DNA of 64,000 nt, taken from Amycolatopsis sp. EV170708-02-1. GTDB lineage: Bacteria > Actinomycetota > Actinomycetes > Mycobacteriales > Pseudonocardiaceae. Positions 26,475-35,994 of the stretch are shown in pieces. Every line of letters starts with the position of its first letter. The stretch's first letter is position 1. The stretch lies in assembly GCF_022479115.1 (NCBI RefSeq), contig NZ_CP092497.1:2480001-2544000 (forward strand), written 5' to 3'. Made by a program: the position numbers and the translations under genes. The notes beneath the pieces are model-generated. The model did no database searches, was not told where the DNA came from, and saw only the letters and a program-made list of their open reading frames with translations.

Positions 26475-29186
26475 ATGTCCTTCCGCTGGGTACTCCGACT
26501 CATTCCGGTGACGCTGCTCGTGACCGCGGTGGCCGTGGCCGTCCCGGCTCCGGCGAGTGCGGCGCCCGCCCCGCCCTTGGCGCAGGTATGGCCGACACCT
26601 CAGCAGGTGACGCCGCGATCCGGCCAGGTGACCATCCCGCGCACCGTCGTCGAAATCGTCGGAGCGGGTACCGATCCGTCCGCGCTCGCCGTCGTCGACC
26701 AGGTTCTCCGCTCGGCGGGCGCGAGCACGATCGTCAAGATCACCGACAACGACCAGGCCGCCGTCGACCGGGAACGCGGCAACGGCGGCCTCGTCGTCTT
26801 CGTCGGCGGGCCCACCGAAAGCAGGGCGACCGCACTGGCGCTCGCCGCGCTACGCCTCAAAGGGCCGGAGGGCCTGTCCCCCGGCGGATACGTCCTCGCC
26901 GCCGACCGCGGCGTGATCGCACTGTCCGGTGTGGACACTTCGGGGACGTTTTACGCCGCGCAGTCGTTCCGGCAGCTGTTCGCTTCCGGGAGGAGCGGCG
27001 CGTTCGGTATCCGCGACTGGCCCGCGGCCCCGCTGCGCGGCGTGATCGAGGGCTTCTACGGCGCGCCGTGGTCCCACGCCGATCGGCTGGCACAGCTGGA
27101 CTTCTACGGCCGCACCAAGCAGAACATGTACGTCTACTCCCCCAAGGACGATCCGTTCCTGCGCGCCCGCTGGCGCGACCAGTACCCGCCCGAACAGCTC
27201 GCGCTGCTCTCGCATCTGGTGAACCGCGCCGACGCGAACCACGTCGAGTTCACCTATGCCCTCTCCCCCGGCCTCTCCGTGTGCTACTCCTCCGACGCCG
27301 ACAAGACCGCGCTGGTCACCAAGTTCCAGTCCCTGTGGGACATCGGGGTGCGGTCGTTCGCGATCCCGCTCGACGACATCTCCTACACCCGCTGGAACTG
27401 CGACGCCGACGCCGCGAAGTTCGGCACCGGTGGCGCGGCCGCGGGTGCGGCGCAGTCGTTCCTGCTCAACCGCGTTCAGCAGGAGTTCATCGCGACGCAT
27501 CCCGGTGTCGAGCGGCTGCAGACCGTTCCCACCGAGTACTACGACCTCGCCGACTCGCCGTACAAGACCGCACTGCGCACTCAGCTCGACAAGGCCGTGA
27601 TCGTGGAGTGGACCGGCGTCGGCGTGATCGCCGGGCAGATCACCGAAAAACAGGCCAAGCAGGCGAAAGAGGTCTTCGGGCACGACATCCTGATCTGGGA
27701 CAACTACCCGGTCAACGACTACATCACCGAACGGCTGCTGCTCGGCCCGTACATCGGCCGCGAGCCGGGTGTCGCGAAATACCTCTCCGGGATCACGGCG
27801 AACCCGATGGTGCAGGCCGAGGCGTCCAAGATCGCCGAGTTCACCTCCGGCGACTTCCTGTGGAACCCCGACCGGTACGACCCCGACAAGTCCTGGCTCG
27901 CCGCCATCGCCGACCTCGGCGGACCCGCCGCACCCGCGCTGAAGGTGTTCGCGGAGAACAACTATTCGAGTCTGCTCGTCCGCCTCGAAACCGGGAAACC
28001 GGACTTGGATTCACCGGTGCTGCGGCCACTGCTCGCCGCCTTCTGGTCCGCGCTGGAGAAGAAGGACCCGTGGGACGCGGCGGCGAAACTGGATCGCTAC
28101 CTGACCTCGATGGCCGCCGACCCCGAGGATCTGCGACGCGGGATGGCCTCGAATCCGAAATTCCTCGCCGAGGTCGGGCCGTGGCTCGACCAGGTCGGGC
28201 TCTACGGTCAGGCCGGCAGGCACGCGGTGCGGATGCTGCTGGCCCAGGTCGACGGTGACGGCGCGAAGGCCTGGGCGGAACGCGCCGAGCTGGTCGCCGC
28301 GCTCAAGCGGGCGCAGGCGATCCGCGTGCCGACTTCGCGGGGCCCGCGCAACCCGAGCACCTGCACGGGGGTCTGCGTGCCGTTCCTGAACAGCGCGCTG
28401 GCCACGGCCGACCGCTGGTTCGGCCTGCCCGGGATCCGGCCCCAGCCGACGACGTCGCTCGGCACCTACACCGACAACGTTCCCGCCCGGATGGTCGACG
28501 GCGATCCCGAGACCTACTACTGGAGCGACTGGGCACCCCGGATCGGCGCCACCATCGGGGTCGATCTCGGTTCCCCGCAACGGGTGTCCCATGTGGACAT
28601 CCTGATGGGGAAGCCGACCAGCCCGGACGACTACGTCCGCGACGGCGTCCTCGAATATTCCACCGACGGCACCCGGTGGACGACGGTGAAGACGGTCACC
28701 GAGCCGGTGATCTCGGCCGATCTCCCCGAGGGCGCCGAGGCACGGTTCGTCCGCGTGCGCACGACCGGCGCCCAGACCTTCTGGGTCGTGGTCCGGGAAT
28801 TCACCGTGTCCACACCGGACAGTCCGAAGTACACCGTCACCGGCACGCCGGCAGGCTCGAACCTGGCCGCGGCGGCGGACAACAACGCCGATTCGCTGTA
28901 CACGGCGGCATCGGCGCCCATGACGGGCGACGCGCTCGTCGTCTCGGCCGCCGCGCCGAAGCCGCTGACCAAGGTCGTCGTCCTGGCGGCGGACGCCGGT
29001 GCGGGCGCCGACGTCCAGATCGCGGACCCGGCGGGTGGTTGGCGGACGATCGGCCGGATGTCGGGCGGCTACACGGAACTGCCCGCCGAGGGCGTCGTGA
29101 CCGACAAGGTCCGGCTCCTCTGGTCGCCGGGAGGCACGGCACCGAAGATCGCGGAGGTCGTCCCGGTCAGTCCACGGCGACTGTGA
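26475..29186 (+). CDS. secreted GH84 beta-N-acetylglucosaminidase with F5/8C domain
   Basis: A 903-residue secreted glycosidase. The signal peptide (1-30) is followed by an N-terminal GH20b-like domain (about 35-180) and the GH84 barrel (about 185-480). GVIEGFYGAPWS is the entry motif and IPLDDISY provides the Asp pair (about residues 300-301) used in substrate-assisted catalysis. A helical region follows, then a discoidin-type domain (about 660-790, with ARMVDGDPETYYWSDWAPR) and a C-terminal module. It would release N-acetylglucosamine from glycans. The last 20 bp overlap the convergent downstream gene. Confidence 0.92.
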   Translation: MSFRWVLRLIPVTLLVTAVAVAVPAPASAAPAPPLAQVWPTPQQVTPRSGQVTIPRTVVEIVGAGTDPSALAVVDQVLRSAGASTIVKITDNDQAAVDRERGNGGLVVFVGGPTESRATALALAALRLKGPEGLSPGGYVLAADRGVIALSGVDTSGTFYAAQSFRQLFASGRSGAFGIRDWPAAPLRGVIEGFYGAPWSHADRLAQLDFYGRTKQNMYVYSPKDDPFLRARWRDQYPPEQLALLSHLVNRADANHVEFTYALSPGLSVCYSSDADKTALVTKFQSLWDIGVRSFAIPLDDISYTRWNCDADAAKFGTGGAAAGAAQSFLLNRVQQEFIATHPGVERLQTVPTEYYDLADSPYKTALRTQLDKAVIVEWTGVGVIAGQITEKQAKQAKEVFGHDILIWDNYPVNDYITERLLLGPYIGREPGVAKYLSGITANPMVQAEASKIAEFTSGDFLWNPDRYDPDKSWLAAIADLGGPAAPALKVFAENNYSSLLVRLETGKPDLDSPVLRPLLAAFWSALEKKDPWDAAAKLDRYLTSMAADPEDLRRGMASNPKFLAEVGPWLDQVGLYGQAGRHAVRMLLAQVDGDGAKAWAERAELVAALKRAQAIRVPTSRGPRNPSTCTGVCVPFLNSALATADRWFGLPGIRPQPTTSLGTYTDNVPARMVDGDPETYYWSDWAPRIGATIGVDLGSPQRVSHVDILMGKPTSPDDYVRDGVLEYSTDGTRWTTVKTVTEPVISADLPEGAEARFVRVRTTGAQTFWVVVREFTVSTPDSPKYTVTGTPAGSNLAAAADNNADSLYTAASAPMTGDALVVSAAAPKPLTKVVVLAADAGAGADVQIADPAGGWRTIGRMSGGYTELPAEGVVTDKVRLLWSPGGTAPKIAEVVPVSPRRL

Positions 29187-30048
29187 TGGCGGCGGTGTGC
29201 ACCCGCCCGCCGTGTGAGAACTCCAGGAACAGCCGGTACTCGCCGCGTTCCGAGAACAGGGAGTGGAAGGTCAGCTCGCCGTCGGCCAGCGCCGCGCCGA
29301 GCGGCTGGAGCGGATGCAGGTGCGTGGCCGACAGCAGCATGGTGTGGAACCCGGTCATATGGCCGTTGGCACCCAGATGCGGGTCGACCGCGGTGAGGGG
29401 CGCGCCGTCCGGGCCGCGGAGGGCGAACCGGAGGACCTGCGCCCGCATCGACGGGATCCGGGCCGCCCCGTCCACCCGCGCCACCCGGTATCCCGTGGCC
29501 GTCACGGTGTCGCCCGCCGGCGCGGGCACCGGCACGAAGGTGGTGTCACCGGGCACGGTGAACGGGACACCGAGCACCACCGGATGCTTCGGATCCTTGG
29601 TGTCGAGCGGGACGAACTCGGCGAACATCCGGTACGCGCCACCGTCGGTCAGCGCGAGCTCCGTGCGCCAGGTGTCCCCTTCCAGCCTCGGATGTACGTG
29701 CTGGAAGACGTTCATGTCGTCGCGCACGGCGAAGAAGTGCATCTGTTTGGTCTGGTTGTCCAGGAACCGGGTCACCGGCCGCCCGTCGGGGCCGAGGATC
29801 CGGAACGCGACCGGCACCTCGGGACCCCGGACGGCGGGCGTGGTAACCCGCTCGAACCGGTAGCCGCTTTCCGCCTCCGACAGCCCGTCGCTGTGGGCGG
29901 CCGGAAGCAGGTCCGCCGTCACGACGGGCTGCTGGTGAGCCGAATGCGCGGAGCCCGGTGTCGGCCGGAGGGCCACGAACACCGCGGCCGTGCCGATCAC
30001 CAGGGCCAGCGCGAGGAACAGCCAATCCGTCAGCCGGGGTTTGCGCAC
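29167..30048 (-). CDS. membrane-anchored extracytoplasmic protein, His-rich
   Basis: A 293-residue protein with one N-terminal transmembrane helix (about 9-27) and a large outer domain of two beta-sandwich-like repeats. Histidines cluster (AHSAHQQP, HVHPRL, HTMLLSATHLHP), reminiscent of metal-associated YtkA-like or heavy-metal-binding domains; metal binding is inference. It lies 13 bp after the choice-of-anchor B gene on the same strand, suggesting an operon. Confidence 0.7.
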   Translation of the reverse strand: MRKPRLTDWLFLALALVIGTAAVFVALRPTPGSAHSAHQQPVVTADLLPAAHSDGLSEAESGYRFERVTTPAVRGPEVPVAFRILGPDGRPVTRFLDNQTKQMHFFAVRDDMNVFQHVHPRLEGDTWRTELALTDGGAYRMFAEFVPLDTKDPKHPVVLGVPFTVPGDTTFVPVPAPAGDTVTATGYRVARVDGAARIPSMRAQVLRFALRGPDGAPLTAVDPHLGANGHMTGFHTMLLSATHLHPLQPLGAALADGELTFHSLFSERGEYRLFLEFSHGGRVHTAAITVAVD

Positions 30049-30061
30049 GCCCTGCCCCCGG

Positions 30062-31357
30062 TCACTTGCCGCCGAGGTTCGGCTTCACCACGACCAAGCC
30101 CTGTTCGATGCCGTTGACGATGACGATGCCGCTGGAGAAGTACGGGTAGTTGCTCCACGCGCCGTTGAAGTTCGCCGCGTCACCCGCCGGGTAGATGTCG
30201 AAGTAGCCGACCTCGGACAACTTCGCCGAAGCGACCCCGCTGACGTCCAGGATCCGCAGACCGGCCTGGTAGTTCGCCTGGTAGGAGTACTGGCCCTTGA
30301 TGTACTGGTTGTGGTCGATCGCGGTGGCGGGCGAACTGTAGACGCCGGTGTGCACGGGGGCGGACAGTTTGGCCAGGTCCCAGACGTAGGTCTTGGTGCG
30401 CTTGTCGGTGCCGCGCGACTCGTCCAGCTCGTCGTCGAGCAGGAAGTAGCGCTGGTCGCCGGTCAGCCAGCCCTGGTGCGAGTACTGCGCGCCCGAATAG
30501 CCCTTGCGCGAGATCTGGATCGGCCTGGCCTTGTCGGTGACGTCGACGATGGTCAGCGTGTCCTCGTTGGCGTTGAAGCAGATTTCCCTGCCGCTGTAGG
30601 CCGCGTCCGGTCCGCGGTAGACGACGCATTGCGTGTCGTGGGTGTAGCCGTCCTGCGAAACGCAGCCCGCCTTGGCCGGGGCCTTCGGGTTCTGGATGTT
30701 GACGATATGCGGTCCGCCGCTGCAGGTGTTGGAGCCGATGGCGTAGGCGAACCCGGTCTCCTCGTTGATCGCGATGTTGTGCGCGGGGCCGAATTCCTTG
30801 TACAGCGCGTCGGCCGTGAAGGTCTGCGGTGTGGTGACCGTGCGCAGCCTGGTCAGGTCGAACACCTGCATCCCGTGCCCGGTGATGAAGTCGGCCACGA
30901 TGAACGCGTGGTTCTTGTACACCTTCATGTCCCGCCACGAACTGCTGCCGCCGTTGGAGGGCAGGTTGCCGAGGAACTTCGGCGAGGTCGGGACGCTCAG
31001 GTCGACGAACGCGGTGCCGTTGGTCCGCCCGACGATGGCGTATTCCTTGCCGGACGAGGGATCGGTCCAGCCCCAGATGTCGTTGCCGTTGCCGCCACCG
31101 AGGCCGGAGAGGGGGAGCACGCTGAGCAGGTCGACGTTCTTGCACGGGTATTTGTCGGCCTTGCCGTTGACGCACGGGACCCCCGCCGCGGTGCCGGTGA
31201 CGGCGTGCCGCTCGGCCGGGACGTGGTCGGCCAGGAAGGTCCGGGCCGCCGCCTGTCCTTCCGCCGTTTCGGGATCGTGCGCGGACGCCGCGGTCATCGA
31301 CAACACCAACGCGGAGGCCGTCACCACGGCCAACCCCATCATTCGCACGAGTTTCAT
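30062..31357 (-). CDS. secreted LVIVD / choice-of-anchor B family protein
   Basis: A 431-residue secreted protein with signal peptide (1-26). LVIVD-type beta-propeller repeats follow (for example FVDLSVPTSPKFLGNLP, MQVFDLTRLR, LTIVDVTDKARPIQIS, LRILDVSGVASAKLSEV). This matches the choice-of-anchor B family. The role is unknown and probably structural or ligand-binding outside the cell. It is cotranscribed with the downstream membrane-anchored His-rich protein. Confidence 0.85.
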   Translation of the reverse strand: MKLVRMMGLAVVTASALVLSMTAASAHDPETAEGQAAARTFLADHVPAERHAVTGTAAGVPCVNGKADKYPCKNVDLLSVLPLSGLGGGNGNDIWGWTDPSSGKEYAIVGRTNGTAFVDLSVPTSPKFLGNLPSNGGSSSWRDMKVYKNHAFIVADFITGHGMQVFDLTRLRTVTTPQTFTADALYKEFGPAHNIAINEETGFAYAIGSNTCSGGPHIVNIQNPKAPAKAGCVSQDGYTHDTQCVVYRGPDAAYSGREICFNANEDTLTIVDVTDKARPIQISRKGYSGAQYSHQGWLTGDQRYFLLDDELDESRGTDKRTKTYVWDLAKLSAPVHTGVYSSPATAIDHNQYIKGQYSYQANYQAGLRILDVSGVASAKLSEVGYFDIYPAGDAANFNGAWSNYPYFSSGIVIVNGIEQGLVVVKPNLGGK

Positions 31358-31450
31358 CCGAGGTGCTCCTCACCGGGTCGCGGTCGGCCTCCGACGATAG
31401 GAGCACCCGCTCCGGGTGTATCCCGTCGAACGTATGGGGCTTTTAACCGT

Positions 31451-32593
31451 TTACCGAAGGTCCCGGAACGCTTGCCGGATTTCGGACACCAGGAGGTCCG
31501 GCTGTTCCAGTCCGGGGAAGTGACCACCGCGATCGAGTTCCGTCCACCGGTACAGGTTCCGGTAACGCCGCTCGGCCCAGCGTCGCGCGGTCGGCCAGGG
31601 ATCGGCCGGGAACTGCGAGACCGCGGTGGGCACGGTCACCGGCCGCGCGTTCTCCTCCTCCGCGCCGCGCGGCACCCATCGCATCGCTTCCCAGTACCAG
31701 CGGGCGCTCGAAGCGCCGGTGCCGGTCAGCCAGTACAACGCGATGTTGTCGACCTGATCGGCCACGCTCACGCCGCCGCCGGCTTCGGGCCGGTCGTCGG
31801 CGTAGGCGGCGAACTTCTCGCCGAGCCAGGCGGCCAGCCCCGCCGGGGAATCGAGCAGGGAGTATCCGAGGGTCTGCGGGCGCGTCCCCATGAGCATCCC
31901 GAAGCCGTATCCGTCGGCCAGGTGCAGATCGCGCCGGTCCAGCATGCGCCGTTCGTCCGCGCTCGGCGCCGTCCGGTCCTCCGGCAGCGGCGACGCCGAC
32001 GGCATCGTCAAATGCAGCCCCGTGACCCGCTCGGGCACGAGCCGCGCGAGTTCCGTGCTCACGCAGGCACCCCAATCGCCGCCATGGGCCCCGAACCGCC
32101 GGTAGCCGAGCGCGGACATCAAGCCGGCCCAAGCCCGCGCCGTCCGCCCCGGATGCCAGCCGCGCGCACGCGGCCGCTCGCTGAAACCGAAGCCCGGCAA
32201 CGAAGGCACGACCACGTGGAAGGCGTCGCTCGCGGAAACCGGATCGGTGAGCGGCCTGATCACCTTCTCGAACTCGAGGATCGAGCCCGGCCAGCCGTGG
32301 GTCAGGATCAGCGGGAGCGCCGTGCGCTCGGCCGAGCGGACGTGCCAGAACCCGATGTCCAGACCGTCGATCCGGGCCCGGTGATGAGGCAGCGTGTTCC
32401 AGTGGATTTCCCTTGCCCTCCAGTCGTGCTCCCGCCACGCCTGGAGCAACGCCGTCAACCGGTCCAGCTCGATTCCCTGCGTCGCGTCGGGAACCGTCTC
32501 GGGTTCGGGCAGGCGGACCCTGGCCAGGCGAGCGTGGAGGTCGGCCAGTTCGCGGTCGGGCACACGGATGGTGAAGGGTTCGACATCGGGCAC
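31451..32593 (-). CDS. epoxide hydrolase
   Basis: A 380-residue protein of the microsomal-type epoxide hydrolase family. The N-terminal EHN domain (residues 1-110) is followed by the alpha/beta hydrolase core. HGWPGS forms the oxyanion motif, GGDWGA carries the nucleophilic Asp and GGHFPGLE the base His. It opens epoxides to diols. The gene is solitary on the minus strand and the substrate is unknown. Confidence 0.9.
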   Translation of the reverse strand: MPDVEPFTIRVPDRELADLHARLARVRLPEPETVPDATQGIELDRLTALLQAWREHDWRAREIHWNTLPHHRARIDGLDIGFWHVRSAERTALPLILTHGWPGSILEFEKVIRPLTDPVSASDAFHVVVPSLPGFGFSERPRARGWHPGRTARAWAGLMSALGYRRFGAHGGDWGACVSTELARLVPERVTGLHLTMPSASPLPEDRTAPSADERRMLDRRDLHLADGYGFGMLMGTRPQTLGYSLLDSPAGLAAWLGEKFAAYADDRPEAGGGVSVADQVDNIALYWLTGTGASSARWYWEAMRWVPRGAEEENARPVTVPTAVSQFPADPWPTARRWAERRYRNLYRWTELDRGGHFPGLEQPDLLVSEIRQAFRDLR

Positions 32594-32695
32594 AGGGTCG
32601 AACCTATGGCCGGGCGATGGCCTTTCCCATGCCGTCGATTGGGGTCCGTCGGTCCGGGATTGCTGAGTTCTGGGCGCGGTTCGGGAGCGGCGTGC

Positions 32696-33259
32696 TCAGG
32701 GGGACTCTGTTGAGGGGCCGGCGGGGTCTTTTGGTTCAGTACCGAGGACCTGTCTGGTGGTTGCGGCGAAGTTCCGCACCAGAGCGAGCAGGGGCGCTGT
32801 GTCCACCAGGTGGCCGCCCAGGAGCGCGGCGGATATCCGGATCAGTTCGGTGGCCTGGTCACGGACATCGGCGGGACCTACGACGCCCAGCGGCGCATAG
32901 AGGTCTCTGGCGGTCGCGGCAAGGTCGAGAAGGCGCTCGCGTCGTGGTTGGTCGAGTTCGGCACTCTCTTGAAGCGTGTCGCCGGCGTATCTCATTTCCA
33001 CCCGTAAGTTCGAGATCGCGGCGAGAAACGCCGTGTAGATCCGAAGGCGTTGATCACGCCAGTATCGCTCGGTTTCGGATTCGCGCTCCTCGGCCCACCG
33101 TCGTCGCTCGCGGGCCCAACGCACGTCATCGCGGACTTGCTCTCGGCGCCAGCGCCGGTCTTCACGATGAGCGTTTACAAGCTGACCCGCGACCACGCCG
33201 ATGATTCCCAACAGCGCCACTACCAGTGGCGTCCAGAGCGGAACCTGACCACCTTGCAT
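32696..33259 (-). CDS. membrane-anchored coiled-coil hypothetical protein
   Basis: A 187-residue protein with one N-terminal transmembrane helix (about 8-28). A strongly charged coiled coil follows (Arg/Glu/Trp-rich, about 32-75), then a helical tail. Similar small proteins are common and uncharacterised in actinomycetes. No operon partner is apparent. Confidence 0.6.
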   Translation of the reverse strand: MQGGQVPLWTPLVVALLGIIGVVAGQLVNAHREDRRWRREQVRDDVRWARERRRWAEERESETERYWRDQRLRIYTAFLAAISNLRVEMRYAGDTLQESAELDQPRRERLLDLAATARDLYAPLGVVGPADVRDQATELIRISAALLGGHLVDTAPLLALVRNFAATTRQVLGTEPKDPAGPSTESP

Positions 33260-33371
33260 TAGCGCAGTCTAAGCGGTTCTCTGCTGTCGCTCGTGGGCCC
33301 GAGCCACGCTTCTGTCGGCTGCGGGCATGGCGAGGCGCCCGTCGCCTGGGTGGCTGGCGGGCTCCTCGGGC

Positions 33372-34625
33372 CTATACGTGGTGCAGGGTGTTGCGGCGAG
33401 GTATTCGGAGCGGATCCCGGTATTGGGGTGGGATGAACTCCGGTAACCCGTCGGCCGCCATGCGTACTTCCCAGTCGCCGTGGTGAATCAGGCGATGGTG
33501 GAACCCGCAGAGCAGGACCAGGTTTCGGAGGTCTGTGGGGCCTCCGTCTGCCCAGTGGTGAATGTGGTGGGCGTGGCAGTTCTTGGGTTTCCGATGACAG
33601 CCCGGAAAGGCGCAGCCACCGTCGCGAATATTGAGGGCTCGGCGTTGGCCGGGTGTGACGAATCTTCGCAGGCGTCCCATGTCGAGGGGTTCGCCCGAGG
33701 TGCTCATGACGACCGGCAGCATCAGGCAGTCGCAGGCCGCGAGTCGCGCTTCCCGCGCGGTCATCGTCCCCACAAAATCGAGACACGCGGTACCGAGACC
33801 GGATTTGAGTTCCTCAAGCCCGACGGTGACGTGCACCAAGGTCCGGTAGCCGCTGGTCCCGGGCTGGTCCGGGCAGGCGATCGCCAGGTCGAGGAGGTCG
33901 GCCCAGGCGTCTCCCATGCGCTCGCATTTCATCCGCAGATCGGCTTGGCCGAACTCGTCCACCGGCCGTGGCTGGGCATGCGCCTCCAACGCGGCCGCCG
34001 TCCGAGCCCCGGTCTCATCGTCCAAGAGGCCGGTCAGCTTCCAGAAGCCGTCCTTCCGGCGCTCCAGGGTGATTTCCCGGCGTGGTTCCTTGGGCTCGGG
34101 GTCTTTGGGTTCCTTGCCGTCGGGGTCGAGCCAGCCCAGCAGGTTCGCCTCAGCCTTGGTCAGCTGTGCGGGTCCGGCGTTCGCAGCGAGGTCGGCGAGG
34201 ATCTTCTCCGCCTTCGCCCGATCCTCCGCAGAGGTATCGGCCGGGAGCCGTTTCAAAATCTCCAGGATCTGATCGATCCGCTCATCCCCGACCAGCCCCT
34301 CCGCCGCTACCGCGGCGGTCGCGGGAGCAACGGGCGGAACTTCCGTGCCGTCCAGAGCCCGGGTGGGGTTCAACGCGATGGCCCGCTTCACCACCGCCCC
34401 CGCCTCGGCACGCGACAATCCCGCCATCTCCGCGAGCCAGCTGGCCGTGCTGCCATGGCCATACAAGTCTTTGACGCCCCGAGATTCGATCTCCGCCAAG
34501 AACTGCCCCAGCGCGGCAGTCGCCACCCGAATCACCTGCAAGGACTGCTGCACACCATGCGCAAGCTCCAGCTTGCCAGCACGCCACAACTCCTGCGGCA
34601 ACTCGGGGAGGAAGGTCTCGGACAC
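33372..34625 (-). CDS. DUF222 / 13E12-type HNH endonuclease, SOS-controlled
   Basis: A 417-residue protein with an N-terminal DUF222 helical region and a C-terminal HNH nuclease motif (CAFPGCHRKPKNCHAHHIHH, then WADGGPTDLRNLVLLC and FHHRLIH). The family corresponds to the repetitive 13E12 proteins of mycobacteria, several of which are LexA-regulated. The start is chosen as GTG at 34625. TATTAT (minus strand, 34632-34637) ends 7 bp before it and a LexA box lies just upstream, giving a leaderless transcript. ATGs at 34643 or 34649 would put the start inside or next to the operator. Confidence 0.82.
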   Translation of the reverse strand: MSETFLPELPQELWRAGKLELAHGVQQSLQVIRVATAALGQFLAEIESRGVKDLYGHGSTASWLAEMAGLSRAEAGAVVKRAIALNPTRALDGTEVPPVAPATAAVAAEGLVGDERIDQILEILKRLPADTSAEDRAKAEKILADLAANAGPAQLTKAEANLLGWLDPDGKEPKDPEPKEPRREITLERRKDGFWKLTGLLDDETGARTAAALEAHAQPRPVDEFGQADLRMKCERMGDAWADLLDLAIACPDQPGTSGYRTLVHVTVGLEELKSGLGTACLDFVGTMTAREARLAACDCLMLPVVMSTSGEPLDMGRLRRFVTPGQRRALNIRDGGCAFPGCHRKPKNCHAHHIHHWADGGPTDLRNLVLLCGFHHRLIHHGDWEVRMAADGLPEFIPPQYRDPLRIPRRNTLHHV

Positions 34626-34631
34626 GACTCC

Positions 34632-34664
34632 ATAATACCGCATATTCATCGAACATGTGTTCGT
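34632..34664 (-). promoter_or_regulatory. LexA/SOS box and -10 of the HNH gene
   Basis: TCGAACATGTGTTCGT at 34649-34664 matches the actinobacterial SOS box TCGAAC-N4-GTTCGA at all positions but the last. On the minus strand TATTAT follows at 34637-34632, seven bases from a GTG codon. DNA-damage induction is expected. Confidence 0.75.
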
Positions 34665-34679
34665 AATTTTAAGCAACAA

Positions 34680-35220
34680 TCAAAGAGCCCATTTAACACT
34701 GAAGGGTGACACGCGATCCCACCGGCCCAGCCAGAGACGACGACCAGGCCAAACCTCAATAACTGGCATATTTCTCAGCAAGCCCAACGAAAACACAACC
34801 CAGCCAAACAAACCGCAACACCCCAAGTAAAAGCTTGCCGATAAGGGAATCGCCCCAACGCGCCGACCATCGAGCGAAGCGAAGGAACAACACGAGGCAC
34901 CACCGACCACCTGCCCGCCCGGGGCCGACATCACAGCCGAACCCGGTGCACTCCTCGCCTGCAACGTCGACGCGCACGCCTCGCCCCGAAGCAGCCAGGC
35001 TGAAACTGCGCACGTACGACATCGTGGACCGCACAAATAACCGCAGCACGACTCAACGCCCACAAGCCCGACGAAGGCCGTGCCGAGTTCGAGCGATCAC
35101 CGGCCGACTCACGAACGAAAACGACAAAACCCAGGACTCAGATCCACGACACCACCGGAGCCCCGCAATCAACGCCACCGACCAGAAGAAGCCACTCAGC
35201 GGGCTCCCCATCGAACGCCC
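34680..35220. other. gene-free stretch, less GC-rich
   Basis: About 540 bp without a convincing gene. Open frames here lack ribosome sites, codon bias and recognisable domains. AT content is higher than in flanking DNA, as often seen beside HNH/13E12-type mobile genes. Confidence 0.55.
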
Positions 35221-35829
35221 CTACGAAACCAGCCTCTTCAGCAACGACCCGACGTCCTCGGCGAGACCGTTCTCCTCGCCGGCGAGATGATGCAGCAGCG
35301 CCTGTTGGAACAGGCCGTCGAAAGCGGCATAGGCGACCTGCCGCGTCACGACCGGCGAAGAGTCGGCGAGTTCGGCGTAGCGTTCCACGACCCGCCAGAT
35401 CATCGCCTGCCGCTGGGTGTCGATCTCGAGCACGTCGGCGCGGAACGCGGCCTCGAACAGGCTCTGGTTCCGCAGGTCGTACCACAGCCGGTGCATCACG
35501 GCGTCGGCTCGGAGCGTGTCCGCCATCGCGGCACCGAAGCCCCGCTCCAGGTCCTCGGCCGAACGCGCCGCGGCCACGGCCTCGTCGTAGCGGGTCACGC
35601 ACACTTCCTCGAACTTGCGGACCGCGTAGGTCAGCAGTTCCACCTTGTCGGTGAAGTAGTAGTGCAGGACCCCGTGCGAGAAGTTCGACTTCTGCGCGAT
35701 CTCCCGCAGGCTCGTCCTCGCGTATCCCAGCTCGGACAGCGCCTGCAGCGCGGAATCCGCCAGTTCCGCCCGCCGCTGGGCGAACTTGTCCACGCTCCGG
35801 CGTGCGATCCGCTCGCTCGTCTCGGTCAC
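35221..35829 (-). CDS. TetR-family transcriptional regulator
   Basis: A 202-residue TetR regulator. The HTH (residues 15-65) includes TSLREIAQKSNFSHGVLHYYF, followed by a ligand-binding domain. The start is one of two adjacent GTG codons (35829 or 35832), with AGGA upstream. It is divergent from an SDR/reductase/acyl-CoA-ligase operon. Two identical 17-bp repeats in the spacer are its likely operators. Confidence 0.88.
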   Translation of the reverse strand: MTETSERIARRSVDKFAQRRAELADSALQALSELGYARTSLREIAQKSNFSHGVLHYYFTDKVELLTYAVRKFEEVCVTRYDEAVAAARSAEDLERGFGAAMADTLRADAVMHRLWYDLRNQSLFEAAFRADVLEIDTQRQAMIWRVVERYAELADSSPVVTRQVAYAAFDGLFQQALLHHLAGEENGLAEDVGSLLKRLVS

Positions 35830-35896
35830 CACGAGTTCCTGTCCGGTCCGGGAGCCCGCGCCTGTCGCGGGGTCCCACAGTCTAGCGTCGCGGATT

Positions 35897-35935
35897 TCTT
35901 GACGACTGTCCAAGAAAATCTTGACGACTGTCCAA
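35897..35935. promoter_or_regulatory. two direct 17-bp repeats, candidate TetR operators
   Basis: TCTTGACGACTGTCCAA occurs at 35897-35913 and again at 35919-35935, 22 bp apart. Each contains a TTGACG that could act as a -35 for the rightward operon. Each is an imperfect palindrome (TTGAC/TGTCCAA). Confidence 0.65.
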
Positions 35936-35994
35936 AACTGGCTCAGGATGTGACCCACACCGCAACCGCGGACCGTCTCAAGGAGGAGAAGTCC

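Noticed and set aside
34680..35063. 127-codon minus-strand frame in the gene-free stretch
   Set aside because: Cys-rich, no ribosome site and poor codon-position bias.
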